64,000 nt of DNA from Prevotellaceae bacterium UBA3627 (lineage in GTDB: Bacteria; Bacteroidota; Bacteroidia; Bacteroidales; Bacteroidaceae), in NCBI GenBank assembly GCA_002373375.1, contig DFLE01000057.1, positions 62,034-126,033 on the forward strand. Reading direction: 5' to 3'. Positions 50,707 through 59,898 of the stretch are shown here, piece after piece. The position numbers and the translations under genes were made by a program. Under the pieces are notes generated by a model. It was not told where the DNA came from. It saw only the letters and a program-made list of their open reading frames with translations, and did not search any database. Numbering within the stretch: the first letter of the stretch is position 1; the number at the start of each line of letters is the position of its first letter.

Positions 50707-52059
50707 CTATACTATCGGCAGTGCGGAGCCGTTAATCTTCTGGTAGAAGTCAAGGGCAAAGACATCTGTCATACCCGAGATAAAGTCGAGCACCGCCATA
50801 AGGCGTGTCTCCAGGTCAGGGGCATTTATCTCATACTGGCTGCTGACACGGCGCAGCAATTGCTGTGAGTAGAAACGCTGCGGGTTCTCTATGGCGTCGG
50901 TCATCTGCTGCATCAGGGTCTCCATGATGCGGTAACCGCCCAACTCAATGTCGAGCACAGGCTTGGAGTGGTATATCTTGCCGTAGGCCACCTCCGTGCA
51001 ACGGGCGTAGGCCTGACGCTGCACGTCGCTGATGTGCTTAATGAGCGAGCCCAGGAAAGTGCCTGCCATTATCTCCTGCTCATGGCGCAGGAAGGCATCC
51101 ACACACTCATTCTCCAGTTTGCCTATTACACAGGCACGCATATACACCACGCGCTCGTTGACGTCGGCAATGTTCTCTGCCTTTATGCGGTCAAGAATGC
51201 TCTTCTGTGTCTGTGCGTCAAAGAAGGCGAGAAGCAGGTCGCGCGTCTCCTCGTATGACAGGAGCTTCAGCTTGTGGGCATCCTCTATGTCCATTATCTC
51301 ATAACAGATATCGTCAGCGGCCTCCACCAAATAAACCAACGGATGACGTGCATAGCGCGGCGGCTCACCGTCAGCTGACAGCCGTATCATGCCAAGGTCG
51401 TCTGCCACGCGGCAGAAAGTGTCAGCCTCAGTGCTGAAGAAACCGAATTTCTCCTTGCCTCCCACCACGTCGGTGCCTGAGTATGAGGAGGCGAATGGAT
51501 ACTTCACTATGCTCGCCAGCATGGAGTAGGTCATGACGAAACCACCCTCACGGCGGCCGCTGTAACGGTGGGTAAGCAGTCGGAATGCGTTGGCATTGCC
51601 CTCAAAATGGGTTATGTCGTTCCACAATAAGGGCGACACCCTGTCCTTGAGTCTTCTGCCCTCACCCTCTGAGAAGAACGTCTGGATGGCTTTCTCGCCG
51701 GAGTGTCCGAAAGGAGGATTACCCAAGTCATGCGCCAGACAGGCTGATGCCACGATGGTACCCAGCTCCTCTATCACCGTCCCGGCATACTGCGGATTGC
51801 GGCGTATCACCTCACGCGCCACATCGGAACCGAGTGACATACCCACACTCGCCACTTCAAGCGAGTGAGTGAGGCGGTTGTGCACGAATACCGAGCCGGG
51901 CAACGGAAACACCTGTGTCTTGTTCTGCAGGCGACGGAAAGGCGCTGAGAATATCAGGCGGTCATAGTCGCGCTTGAACTCTGAGCGCTCGTCATGGCGC
52001 TCAGTGTGACGCAGCTCCTGACCGAGCCGCTTATTGGATATGAGTTGTTGCCAGTTCAA
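50707..52059 (-). CDS. dgt: Deoxyguanosinetriphosphate triphosphohydrolase (Dgt-like)
   Basis: HD-domain enzyme that splits dNTPs, mainly dGTP, into nucleoside and triphosphate. The HD metal motifs are visible: NRLTHSLEVASVGMSLG (about residue 61), ACLAHDLGNPPFGHSGE (about 112, HD) and VYLVEAADDICYEIMDIED (about 250, late Asp). The N-terminal FKRDYDRLIFSAPFRRLQNKTQVFP (quoted in part: FSAPFRRLQNKTQVF) is typical of dGTPases. The length of 450 residues is normal. Both flanks carry ACTATAG repeats. It lies 80 nt after ftsZ on the same strand. Confidence 0.93.
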   Translation of the reverse strand: MNWQQLISNKRLGQELRHTERHDERSEFKRDYDRLIFSAPFRRLQNKTQVFPLPGSVFVHNRLTHSLEVASVGMSLGSDVAREVIRRNPQYAGTVIEELGTIVASACLAHDLGNPPFGHSGEKAIQTFFSEGEGRRLKDRVSPLLWNDITHFEGNANAFRLLTHRYSGRREGGFVMTYSMLASIVKYPFASSYSGTDVVGGKEKFGFFSTEADTFCRVADDLGMIRLSADGEPPRYARHPLVYLVEAADDICYEIMDIEDAHKLKLLSYEETRDLLLAFFDAQTQKSILDRIKAENIADVNERVVYMRACVIGKLENECVDAFLRHEQEIMAGTFLGSLIKHISDVQRQAYARCTEVAYGKIYHSKPVLDIELGGYRIMETLMQQMTDAIENPQRFYSQQLLRRVSSQYEINAPDLETRLMAVLDFISGMTDVFALDFYQKINGSALPIV

Positions 52060-52067
52060 TTTTTTAT

Positions 52068-52138
52068 TTTTAGGAGCTATAGATTCCTATAGATACTATA
52101 GATACTATAGTGACTATAGTGACTATAGGAACTATAGG
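52068..52138. repeat. ACTATAG short tandem repeats, 5' of dgt
   Basis: CTATAG recurs at a strict 9-nt step (52088, 52097, 52106, 52115, 52124, 52133) as GATACTATA or TGACTATAG units. It occupies the whole dgt-ftsZ spacer. Confidence 0.8.
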
Positions 52139-52139
52139 A

Positions 52140-53477
52140 TTATCCGAATTTAATCACGCTGCTGTTGTCAACCTTAGCGGAGTCAGCCGCTCCGGCAGCC
52201 TCCTCATGCTGCTTGACATAACCCACAGAGAGCCGTGAGATGCTGTCCAGAGTCTGACGGGTACGTCCGTATGTAGGAGCGTTCTCCACGGCGAGTATGA
52301 GGTCCTCGTTGTCAAGGTCCTTGGCCTGGAAGAAGTATATGTTTGGACGACGCTTCTGCATAGTGTTCTTGCCGTCAGAGCCATAGTACTTCTGCAGACG
52401 GTCGGCCTGCTTGGCCTTACGCTCAGCCTCCTCAGCCAGTTTTGCTCCATCCTCAATGGTCTGTGTGGTCTTTATGCGGTTGCTCATGTCAACGTTGATG
52501 TCGTTCAGACCGAAGCCGGTGGCAAGTATCGTCACCTTTATCTTCTCACCCAATGTCGGGTCCTTAGCAACACCCCACTTCAACTCAAAGTCCTCACCGA
52601 AACGCTCCATGAAGTCGTTGATGTCGTTCATCTCATCCATCATCAAGCCTTGGTTCTCATCGTCGTTATGGAATGATATGGAGAGAAGTATCTTCTTTGA
52701 CTTGAACACGTCGTTGTCATTGAGCAGCGGAGAGTTGAGCGCGTCCTCTATGGCCTTCTTCACACGTCCGTCACCCTCGCCGTAGCCTGTTGACATGATG
52801 GCCACGCCACCATCCTTGAGCACGGTCTTGACATCGTTGAAGTCAAGGTTTATCTCACCATGCACGGTGATAATCTCTGATATGCTCTTGGCAGCAACAG
52901 ACAGTGTATCGTCGGCCTTGGCAAAGGCATCTATGAGTGACAACTCATCATATATCTGCCTAAGTCTCTCGTTGTTGATAACGAGAAGCGCGTCCACGTT
53001 CTTGGCCATCTCCTCCACACCGTCGAGTGCCTGGTTAATCTTCTTCACGCCCTCAAACTTGAACGGTATGGTGACGATACCCACTGTGAGTATGTCCATA
53101 TTCTTTGACTCACGCGCTATGACAGGTGCGGCACCGGTACCGGTACCACCGCCCATGCCTGCGGTGATGAATGCCATACGCGTACCATCGTCAAGCATAC
53201 GGCGCACGTCCTCTATGCTCTCCTCTGCTGCCGCACGGGCTTTCTCAGGCTTGTTGCCGGCTCCCAGTCCCTCACTGCCTAACTGCAGATGTACCGGTAC
53301 AGGCGAGTCGTTAAGAGCCTGCGCGTCGGTATTACACAACACGAAAGTAACATCGTGTATTCCCTCACGATACATGTGATTAACGGCATTGCCGCCGCCA
53401 CCACCAACACCTATTACCTTAATTATGCTCTTCTCCTTTGATACAGGACCGAACGCATCTAATATATTATTGTCCAT
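52140..53477 (-). CDS. ftsZ: Cell division protein FtsZ
   Basis: Tubulin-like GTPase that forms the division ring. VIGVGGGGGNAVNHM (about residue 21), GMGGGTGTGAAPVIA (about 106-120, the tubulin signature) and INLDFNDVKTVL (about 205, T7 loop) are intact. The 445-residue length includes a Lys/Gln-rich linker and an extended C-terminus ending VDNSSVIKFG, which would contact FtsA. It is the last division gene of the minus-strand dcw cluster, 36 nt after ftsA. Confidence 0.98.
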   Translation of the reverse strand: MDNNILDAFGPVSKEKSIIKVIGVGGGGGNAVNHMYREGIHDVTFVLCNTDAQALNDSPVPVHLQLGSEGLGAGNKPEKARAAAEESIEDVRRMLDDGTRMAFITAGMGGGTGTGAAPVIARESKNMDILTVGIVTIPFKFEGVKKINQALDGVEEMAKNVDALLVINNERLRQIYDELSLIDAFAKADDTLSVAAKSISEIITVHGEINLDFNDVKTVLKDGGVAIMSTGYGEGDGRVKKAIEDALNSPLLNDNDVFKSKKILLSISFHNDDENQGLMMDEMNDINDFMERFGEDFELKWGVAKDPTLGEKIKVTILATGFGLNDINVDMSNRIKTTQTIEDGAKLAEEAERKAKQADRLQKYYGSDGKNTMQKRRPNIYFFQAKDLDNEDLILAVENAPTYGRTRQTLDSISRLSVGYVKQHEEAAGAADSAKVDNSSVIKFG

Positions 53478-53513
53478 CTTTATTCTAATCGTTATGGGTT
53501 GTGAATATATGCT

Positions 53514-54974
53514 TTACTCTTCCTCTGGCTTTGTGAGTTCATTGAGCCACTTTATCATCTTTGAGGCAATGCCCGGCTTCTTCTTGCGTTCCTCCTCCTG
53601 ACGGCGGCGCTCCTCCTCGGCCTCGCGACGCTCTTTCTCGTCCTGCGCTCTCTTCAGGGCTTCCAGCTCGGCTGCTTTCTTCTCTGCAGCAGCCTTCTCT
53701 GCTGCCGTCTGAACCACTCCGTTTGGAAGGTTATTGACATCACGAGGCTCTGCCTGCTCTTCACCATCCTCTGGCTGTTCCGCCCCTATGGTGTTACCGA
53801 AGATGTCACGCGGCTTCTGTTCTTCCTGCAGATAGCAGTTCTGGTCGCCCTTAACCAACAGGCCTAAGACAGTGTTCATCGTACCGTCCTTGGCGTTAAC
53901 CTCGTTAGAGGTGCTGCTGACAGTAGTGTTGACGAAGTGGGCTATGCGTACCTTGTCAAGGTTGGCGTATTTCTTGAATGCGAGGTCAATGTTCTTGAGG
54001 TTGGAGCCGCCACCCGTAAGGATGATACCGCCTACAATCTTGTCGGAATAGTCGGCTGGCACCTGGTTCATGGCATTGGCCACAATCTCCTGCACGCGGG
54101 CCTCGACAAGCTCTATGAAGCGTGAGCTGTCAACCTTTCTCTCACTGTCTATGTCATACTTCAGATTCGGGTCCATATCCTCCACCGGAGTATAGGCAGA
54201 GGCATAGGTGAGCTTCATCTTCTCAGCATCGCTCTCATCTATCTGCAGTGAGCAGATATCCTTTGTTATATTGTTGCCGCCGAGAGGTATTACAGCGATA
54301 TGACGCAGCACATCCTTGTAATACACCATCACGGTGGTGGTATCGGCACCTAAGTCCACCAATACGCATCCGCTACGCTTCTCAATAGGTGTGAGCACGG
54401 CGTCAGCCAGAGCGTATGGAGCAAGATACATCTCGGCAATCTTCACCCCTGCATTCTCAAAACACGTGTTGAGCTTGTTGTAGTGACGCTTGCTCTGCAG
54501 TATGTTGAGGAAATTACCCTCAAGGTGTGAGCACTGCACACCCACAGGGTCTGCCTGCGACAAAGAATCGGCACGATACTCCTGCACTATCACATCGAGT
54601 ATCTCCATTTCAGGATACTCCATGCTGCGGTTATTGTCCATCATCTCAACAATCATCTGCTGAGTGACAGGCATGGCTTCCTGCATGTCTCTTATTATTA
54701 CGTTACGCTCTGAGTGTATAGACTGTCCTCCTACACCGATGAACACATGCTTGATGCCGGCATGAAGCTGAGCACGCAGTTTCTGTACAACGTTGGTGAT
54801 ACACTGCACCGTCTTGTCGATGTTATATACCACACCCTTACGTATGCACTGCGTAGCATCCTCGCGCACCACAGCCAAGACAGCTATCGTTCCGTCAGGC
54901 TTATGCTGTCCTGCTATGCCTGTAATCTTTGTTGAGCCAAGTTCTATGGCTACGATAAAGTTTTTTAGTGCCAT
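53514..54974 (-). CDS. ftsA: Cell division protein FtsA
   Basis: Actin-like protein that ties FtsZ to the membrane. The ATPase blocks are AIELGSTKITGIAG (residues 9-22), GCVLVDLGADTTTVMVY (about 203) and GGIILTGGGSNLKNID (about 314). At 486 residues it is longer than E. coli FtsA because of a charged insert/linker (AAEKAAAEKKAAELEALKR..., about 410-460). It ends in an amphipathic helix, GIASKMIKWLNELTK, the likely membrane-targeting segment. It lies 2 nt after ftsQ and 36 nt before ftsZ. Confidence 0.96.
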   Translation of the reverse strand: MALKNFIVAIELGSTKITGIAGQHKPDGTIAVLAVVREDATQCIRKGVVYNIDKTVQCITNVVQKLRAQLHAGIKHVFIGVGGQSIHSERNVIIRDMQEAMPVTQQMIVEMMDNNRSMEYPEMEILDVIVQEYRADSLSQADPVGVQCSHLEGNFLNILQSKRHYNKLNTCFENAGVKIAEMYLAPYALADAVLTPIEKRSGCVLVDLGADTTTVMVYYKDVLRHIAVIPLGGNNITKDICSLQIDESDAEKMKLTYASAYTPVEDMDPNLKYDIDSERKVDSSRFIELVEARVQEIVANAMNQVPADYSDKIVGGIILTGGGSNLKNIDLAFKKYANLDKVRIAHFVNTTVSSTSNEVNAKDGTMNTVLGLLVKGDQNCYLQEEQKPRDIFGNTIGAEQPEDGEEQAEPRDVNNLPNGVVQTAAEKAAAEKKAAELEALKRAQDEKERREAEEERRRQEEERKKKPGIASKMIKWLNELTKPEEE

Positions 54975-54976
54975 AA

Positions 54977-55933
54977 TTATATTGTCTTTTTAGTTTCTTT
55001 TGCTTTCTTATCTTCGGTCTTCTTATCTTCTGACTTCTTGTCCTCGGTCTTCTTGTTGTCCTCGGTCTTGTTCTCTTCTTCCTTTACCTCTGCCGGCGAC
55101 GGTGTAGGGGTTGCCTTCTCTATGTCTGTTTCAGCCTGGCGCCTGTGACACACTATCTGGTTAGAGAACTCCAGCGATATGTAGTCATATTTCTTCCACC
55201 CGGCATGACACAGTCCGTGCTTATAGAACAACTGGAGGCGGTTGAGCTGTCTGCCTACAAACTCCTCTATCAGTGCAGCACGCTGGCGCGGATTATTATT
55301 AGCGGGCAGTTGTCCGATGTTGATTATGTTGTCACCCACACGAGGCACAAGCTCTATGCTACGGTCGGGCAGCACATTTATCTGCTCTATCTGGTTACGC
55401 CACAGGTCATCAGCCATAATTATGCTGGCAAGGTGATAGATGTATCTCACGGCATAAGCACGGTCTATGTTACCCGTTGCCACTATCATGTCGCTGGTGT
55501 ACTGTGAGTTGGGCATGATACCTGCATTGTCGTCAATGTAATAGTCATCACCCGAGTCTGCCTTGACCCTCACCACCGGTGTACGCTGAGTCACCGCCAC
55601 ATAAACGTCGCCAGCCTGGTTGATATGACACTGTGCAGTCTTTACAAACGGCATACTCACAAGATGACGCTCTATGTCACGAGTGTTTATCTTGCTCACA
55701 GGCTTAAGCATAGGGTAAAGGTCATATTTCTCAAGCAGTTTCTTAACCTCCTCCTCGTCAAGGAATACGTTGTCATGCTCGTCCTCTATCCTTATCACCA
55801 CCTTGTTGCACACCACGTCATGCTCCTTTGGCTTGTGCCATGATACAAGCACAAGCACCATATACACCGCCATCACCACATCGGCTGATATCAACAGTGT
55901 TCTTTTCCAGTCTATGTTAACGTTTATATGCAA
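54977..55933 (-). CDS. ftsQ: Cell division protein FtsQ
   Basis: A 318-residue bitopic division protein: TM segment at about 12-32 (LLISADVVMAVYMVLVLVSW), then a POTRA-like domain (about 45-118: FLDEEEVKKLLEKYDL, DIERHLVSMPFVKTAQ) and a beta domain. It links the Z-ring to the septal synthase. The last ~45 residues are a low-complexity Lys/Glu/Thr/Asp tail (repeats of DKKTE/DKKSE) on the periplasmic side, an unusual extension compared with E. coli FtsQ. It lies between murC (8 nt) and ftsA (2 nt). Confidence 0.92.
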   Translation of the reverse strand: MHINVNIDWKRTLLISADVVMAVYMVLVLVSWHKPKEHDVVCNKVVIRIEDEHDNVFLDEEEVKKLLEKYDLYPMLKPVSKINTRDIERHLVSMPFVKTAQCHINQAGDVYVAVTQRTPVVRVKADSGDDYYIDDNAGIMPNSQYTSDMIVATGNIDRAYAVRYIYHLASIIMADDLWRNQIEQINVLPDRSIELVPRVGDNIINIGQLPANNNPRQRAALIEEFVGRQLNRLQLFYKHGLCHAGWKKYDYISLEFSNQIVCHRRQAETDIEKATPTPSPAEVKEEENKTEDNKKTEDKKSEDKKTEDKKAKETKKTI

Positions 55934-55941
55934 TTGAGTAG

Positions 55942-57306
55942 TTATACCTTACTGCTTATTATCTTTGTTATCTCCGGCACATAGTTGTCCAGGTCACCGG
56001 CTCCGAGTATTATGAGCACATCAAAGTCACGGCTTCTTACCAAGTCAAGCACCTGCTCCTTGTGTATCATCTGTTTCTCCACGTTAGGTGCGAGGTTGTC
56101 ATATATGAGCTTTGATGTCACGCCCTCTATAGGCTTCTCGCGTGCCGGGTAGATATCACAGAGTATCACCTCGTCAAGCTGTGAGAGAGCCTCAGCGAAA
56201 TCCTTGTAGAAGTCGCGGGTACGGGTATAGAGGTGCGGCTGGAAGATTGCCGTAATCTTACGGTCGTGATACACCTCGCGCATACTCTTCGCACTCTCGT
56301 ATATCTCCTTCGGGTGGTGTGCATAGTCAGAGAGCACCACATGGCGGCGATTGCGCAGTGAGAAGTCGAAGCGACGGTCCACGCCCTTGTATGTCTGCAT
56401 ACCGTAACGCAACTCATCAGGCGAGCAGCCGCTAAGCTGTGCCATAGCCATGGCACCTATGCCGTTGTCGATGTTGATAGGCACCGGCTGTCCGAGACGT
56501 ATGTTCTCCACATTGCCGAAAGGCGATATGAAGTCGAATGTTATCTCGCCCTTCTCTATACATATATTCTCCGCATGGAAGTCACCCTCGTCAGTGCCGT
56601 AGGTATATACCCTCACGCCCTCCGGTACGTCAGGCTGCATTTCCAGTCCTGTGTGGATGATGAGTGTGCCCCCCGGCTGTATGAGAGTGGTGTAGTGACG
56701 GAAAGACTCCAGGTAAGCCTCCTTGGTACCATAGATATCGAGGTGGTCTGGGTCGGTGGATGTTATAACCGTCATCCATGGTCTGAGCCAGTGGAAACTG
56801 CGGTCAAACTCATCAGCCTCTATCACCACATAGTCAGACTTGTCTGAGAGTATGTAGTTGGTGCCGTAGTTCTTTGATATACCTCCGAGGAAGGCGTTAC
56901 AGTCCAACGATGACTGATGCATGATATGTGCGCACATGGTAGATGTGGTGGTCTTGCCGTGGGTACCAGCCACACACAGTCCCTTATGCTCACGCGTCAG
57001 CATTCCGAGCACCTGCGCACGCTTCTGTATGTCAAATCCATGCTCTTTGAAATACACCAGTTCCTTGTGTGTCTCAGGTATAGCGGGAGTATATATCACT
57101 AAGGTGTCCTTAGGATTATTGCATGCCACGGGTATCTGCTTCACATCCTCTGTGTAGTGAATAAGCATTCCCTCTTTTTCAAGATGTCTTGTAAGTGCTG
57201 ACGGAGTCTTGTCATATCCTGCCACCACCAGTCCTTTTCTTATAAAGTAGCGGGCTATGGCACTCATGCCTATGCCGCCGGCTCCTATGAAATATACAGA
57301 TCTCAT
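55942..57306 (-). CDS. murC: UDP-N-acetylmuramate--L-alanine ligase
   Basis: Adds L-Ala to UDP-MurNAc, the first peptide step of murein synthesis. The N-terminal Rossmann block is YFIGAGGIGMSAIARYF (about 4-20). The ATP P-loop is VAGTHGKTTTSTMCAHIM (about 115), then VIEADEFDRSF (about 171) and SDYAHHPKEIYESAK (about 335). The length of 454 residues is normal. It lies in the dcw cluster between murG (28 nt) and ftsQ (8 nt). Confidence 0.97.
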   Translation of the reverse strand: MRSVYFIGAGGIGMSAIARYFIRKGLVVAGYDKTPSALTRHLEKEGMLIHYTEDVKQIPVACNNPKDTLVIYTPAIPETHKELVYFKEHGFDIQKRAQVLGMLTREHKGLCVAGTHGKTTTSTMCAHIMHQSSLDCNAFLGGISKNYGTNYILSDKSDYVVIEADEFDRSFHWLRPWMTVITSTDPDHLDIYGTKEAYLESFRHYTTLIQPGGTLIIHTGLEMQPDVPEGVRVYTYGTDEGDFHAENICIEKGEITFDFISPFGNVENIRLGQPVPINIDNGIGAMAMAQLSGCSPDELRYGMQTYKGVDRRFDFSLRNRRHVVLSDYAHHPKEIYESAKSMREVYHDRKITAIFQPHLYTRTRDFYKDFAEALSQLDEVILCDIYPAREKPIEGVTSKLIYDNLAPNVEKQMIHKEQVLDLVRSRDFDVLIILGAGDLDNYVPEITKIISSKV

Positions 57307-57334
57307 TTATGAGTTTTGAGTTAAGAATTATGAG

Positions 57335-58450
57335 TTATGAGTTTGTGTTATCTTGTACCAACTTCAACACCTCGTCGGCAATGATGTCAGCCGAGTCAGG
57401 CAGGGCGAGCTTGTTTACCTCCACCTCCAGCTTTGTTATGGTAGCGGGGTCAGACACCAGCTCTATCGCCTCGTTGACGAGTGTCTTGCGTGCTATGGCA
57501 TCGGGGATAAAGAGTGCCGCGCCACGGTCTGACAATGCACGGGCATTCTTCGTCTGATGGTCCTCTGCCACATTAGGTGACGGCACAAGTACCGATGCCT
57601 TACCCAACAGGCACAGCTCACTGATAGATGATGCTCCTGCCCTGCTTATCACGATGTCGGCAGCCTTATAGGCCGTTGCCATATCTGATATGAACGCCTG
57701 CGGACGCACCAGGTGGGCATTCTTCTCACGAGCTATGCGCTCACACTCCTCTATGTAGTACTTTCCCGTCTGCCATATCACCTGCACCTTACGCTCCTCA
57801 AAGCTCTCTATGCCTTCGGCTATGGCATTGTTGATGGTACGTGCTCCGAGTGAGCCGCCGATGACGAGTATAGTGGGCAGTTCTGTATCCAGTCCCAGTG
57901 CTGTGCGTGCCTCAGCGCGTGTCATGTCATTGGCCAGGAGCGACTGACGCACCGGGTTGCCTGTCTTGATGATACGGTCAGCAGGGAAGAAGCGCTCCAT
58001 ACCGTCGTATGCCACACATATCTTCTTTGCACGCTTGGCGAGCGACTTGTTTGTCACGCCGGCGTATGAGTTCTGCTCTTGTATCAGGCACGGTATGCCC
58101 ATGTCTGCCGCTGCATTGAGCGTAGGTGCAGAGGCATATCCGCCTACTCCCACTACTACCTGCGGACGGAATTCCTTTATGATTTTCTTCACCTTTTGCC
58201 TACTGCGTATGAAGTCTATCATCACACCAATGTTCTTCGGGCTCCACAACGGACGTATCAATCCGCGCACAGGCAGGCCCTTGATATCATATCCTGCCTC
58301 TGGCACGCGTGTCATCTCCATTCTGCCCTCTGCCCCGATGAAGAGTATCTCAGCATCAGGGTGCTTTGCCTTGACGGCATTTGCAATACTTATGGCGGGG
58401 AAGATATGTCCACCTGTTCCACCACCACTAATTATCATTTTCATGGCCAT
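57335..58450 (-). CDS. murG: UDP-GlcNAc transferase MurG
   Basis: Transfers GlcNAc to lipid I to make lipid II on the inner face of the membrane. The glycine-rich block is ISGGGTGGHIFPAISIANAV (about 7-26), followed by GVGGYASAPTLNAA (about 98), EQNSYAGVTNK (about 124), VIGGSLGARTINNA (about 190) and the C-terminal ISRAGASSISELCLLGKASVLVP (quoted in part: SRAGASSISELCLLGK, about 266). The ATG overlaps the ftsW stop by one base (TAATG). murC follows 28 nt downstream. Confidence 0.97.
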   Translation of the reverse strand: MAMKMIISGGGTGGHIFPAISIANAVKAKHPDAEILFIGAEGRMEMTRVPEAGYDIKGLPVRGLIRPLWSPKNIGVMIDFIRSRQKVKKIIKEFRPQVVVGVGGYASAPTLNAAADMGIPCLIQEQNSYAGVTNKSLAKRAKKICVAYDGMERFFPADRIIKTGNPVRQSLLANDMTRAEARTALGLDTELPTILVIGGSLGARTINNAIAEGIESFEERKVQVIWQTGKYYIEECERIAREKNAHLVRPQAFISDMATAYKAADIVISRAGASSISELCLLGKASVLVPSPNVAEDHQTKNARALSDRGAALFIPDAIARKTLVNEAIELVSDPATITKLEVEVNKLALPDSADIIADEVLKLVQDNTNS

Positions 58451-59745
58451 TAAGCGTTTATAGTTTTTTCTTCCATTGTTTGCGGCGGAGTACTCATACG
58501 TCGTTTTGCCGTGCGGCTGACGCTGAGTATCACTCCTATATATATACAGTTTATTATCGACGATGTACCGCCCTTGCTTATCAGCGGCAGCGGTTGTCCG
58601 GTTACCGGTGCCAGGCCCACAGCCACAGCCATGTTGAAGAGTGCCTGTACCACTATCATCAGTGCCAGGCCCATGGCAAGGAGCGCTGGGAAGGTATTCT
58701 CACACTTCTGCGCTATGATACCCGTGCGGAAAAGCAACAATATGTAGAGCGCCGCCACGAAGCCGGCTCCCAGCAGTCCCAGTTCCTCAAAGATGATGGC
58801 GAAGATGAAGTCAGAGAAAGCTAACGGCAGCAGGTCACGCTGTATAGAGTTACCCGGTCCCACACCTATCACTCTGCTTGACGCTATAGCTATACGCGCG
58901 CGCCCTTCCTGTCCCTTGTTGTCCATATCAAACTTCTCAGGCGGAACATCTTTTGAATCAAAGAATGACTCTATACGGCCCTTCCACACATCAGCGCGGT
59001 GCCATATACCCTTGCGCTCCTCCTGTTCCTCCTGCTCTTTCTGCTCATCTGCCGTCTCCACATACTCCTTGGCATCGCTCTTCGCATTGTCTGCCAACTG
59101 CGTCTTGGACTTTCCCAAGAGCATTACCAGCATAACGAAGACTACCGCCATACCTACGATAGAGGCGAAGAGTCCGAGTAATCGCTTCACCGGCACCCTG
59201 CCGATAAACATCATGATAAACACGACGAGGAACATCAACGCAGCAGTGGAGAAGTTCTCAGGCAGCACCAGTCCTATGAGTGCCAGGCTCGTACCCATGA
59301 TATACTTAAAGGCCTTTGGCGATACCCCTTCTGGTGTCTGCAACTGACTCAGAATACAGGCGGTAGTGAGCACCAGCGTACCCTTGGCTATCTCTGACGG
59401 TTGCAGCGGTATGAAACCTATCTTCAACCATCGGGCGGCATCGTTCTCCTTTGTGCCTACGAAGTAAACCAACACCAGCAGAACCACGGATAAGATGAAC
59501 ATGACGGGCGTCATAGCCTTAAAGTACCGACAGGGTATGTTGAGCACCACTATCATGAAGAGCAAGCCAACGAACAGCAACGCCGTATGGTAAGTCACGG
59601 CAAACCAGTAGTTGCCTGACTTATAGCCAAGGCTGGCAGAAGCTGAATACACCTCCACCACGCTGACTATGCACAGCAGGAAGAAGATAATCCAGATAAC
59701 GCCGTCTCCCTTGAATATGTTCTGCAATTGCTTTAGCTTCTCCAT
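58450..59745 (-). CDS. ftsW: Septal peptidoglycan polymerase FtsW
   Basis: SEDS-family glycosyltransferase with about ten TM segments, for example IIFFLLCIVSVVEVYSASAS (residues 17-36) and LFMIVVLNIP. Conserved parts include GLVLPENFSTAALMFLV (about 157) and FIFAIIFEELGLLGAGFVAAL (about 310), and a late GQPLPLISKGGTSSIINC (about 384). A charged cytoplasmic or periplasmic insert of about 80 residues, rich in Glu/Gln/Lys, lies near 205-270. The ATG at 59745 gives 431 residues. The frame could extend to a GTG at 59772, but that lies in a repeat. It overlaps murG by one base. Confidence 0.94.
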   Translation of the reverse strand: MEKLKQLQNIFKGDGVIWIIFFLLCIVSVVEVYSASASLGYKSGNYWFAVTYHTALLFVGLLFMIVVLNIPCRYFKAMTPVMFILSVVLLVLVYFVGTKENDAARWLKIGFIPLQPSEIAKGTLVLTTACILSQLQTPEGVSPKAFKYIMGTSLALIGLVLPENFSTAALMFLVVFIMMFIGRVPVKRLLGLFASIVGMAVVFVMLVMLLGKSKTQLADNAKSDAKEYVETADEQKEQEEQEERKGIWHRADVWKGRIESFFDSKDVPPEKFDMDNKGQEGRARIAIASSRVIGVGPGNSIQRDLLPLAFSDFIFAIIFEELGLLGAGFVAALYILLLFRTGIIAQKCENTFPALLAMGLALMIVVQALFNMAVAVGLAPVTGQPLPLISKGGTSSIINCIYIGVILSVSRTAKRRMSTPPQTMEEKTINA

Positions 59746-59758
59746 TATATAAGATTCA

Positions 59759-59835
59759 CCCCGGAGACCCACCCCGACCCTCCCTGTGAGGGAGAAAGAG
59801 ACCCACCCCGACCCTCCCTGTGAGGGAGGGAGCGC
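59759..59835. repeat. GC-rich palindromic repeat, copies 5 and 6 (tandem)
   Basis: GACCCACCCCGACCCTCCC with TGTGAGGGAG follows twice in tandem, then GGAGGCTGGGG. A variant of the 28779 copy. It lies in the murD-ftsW spacer. Confidence 0.75.
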
Positions 59836-59898
59836 AAGCTGGAGGCTGGGGGCAAATTATTAATTACTAATTTTGAATTATAAATTATGCATTATGAA

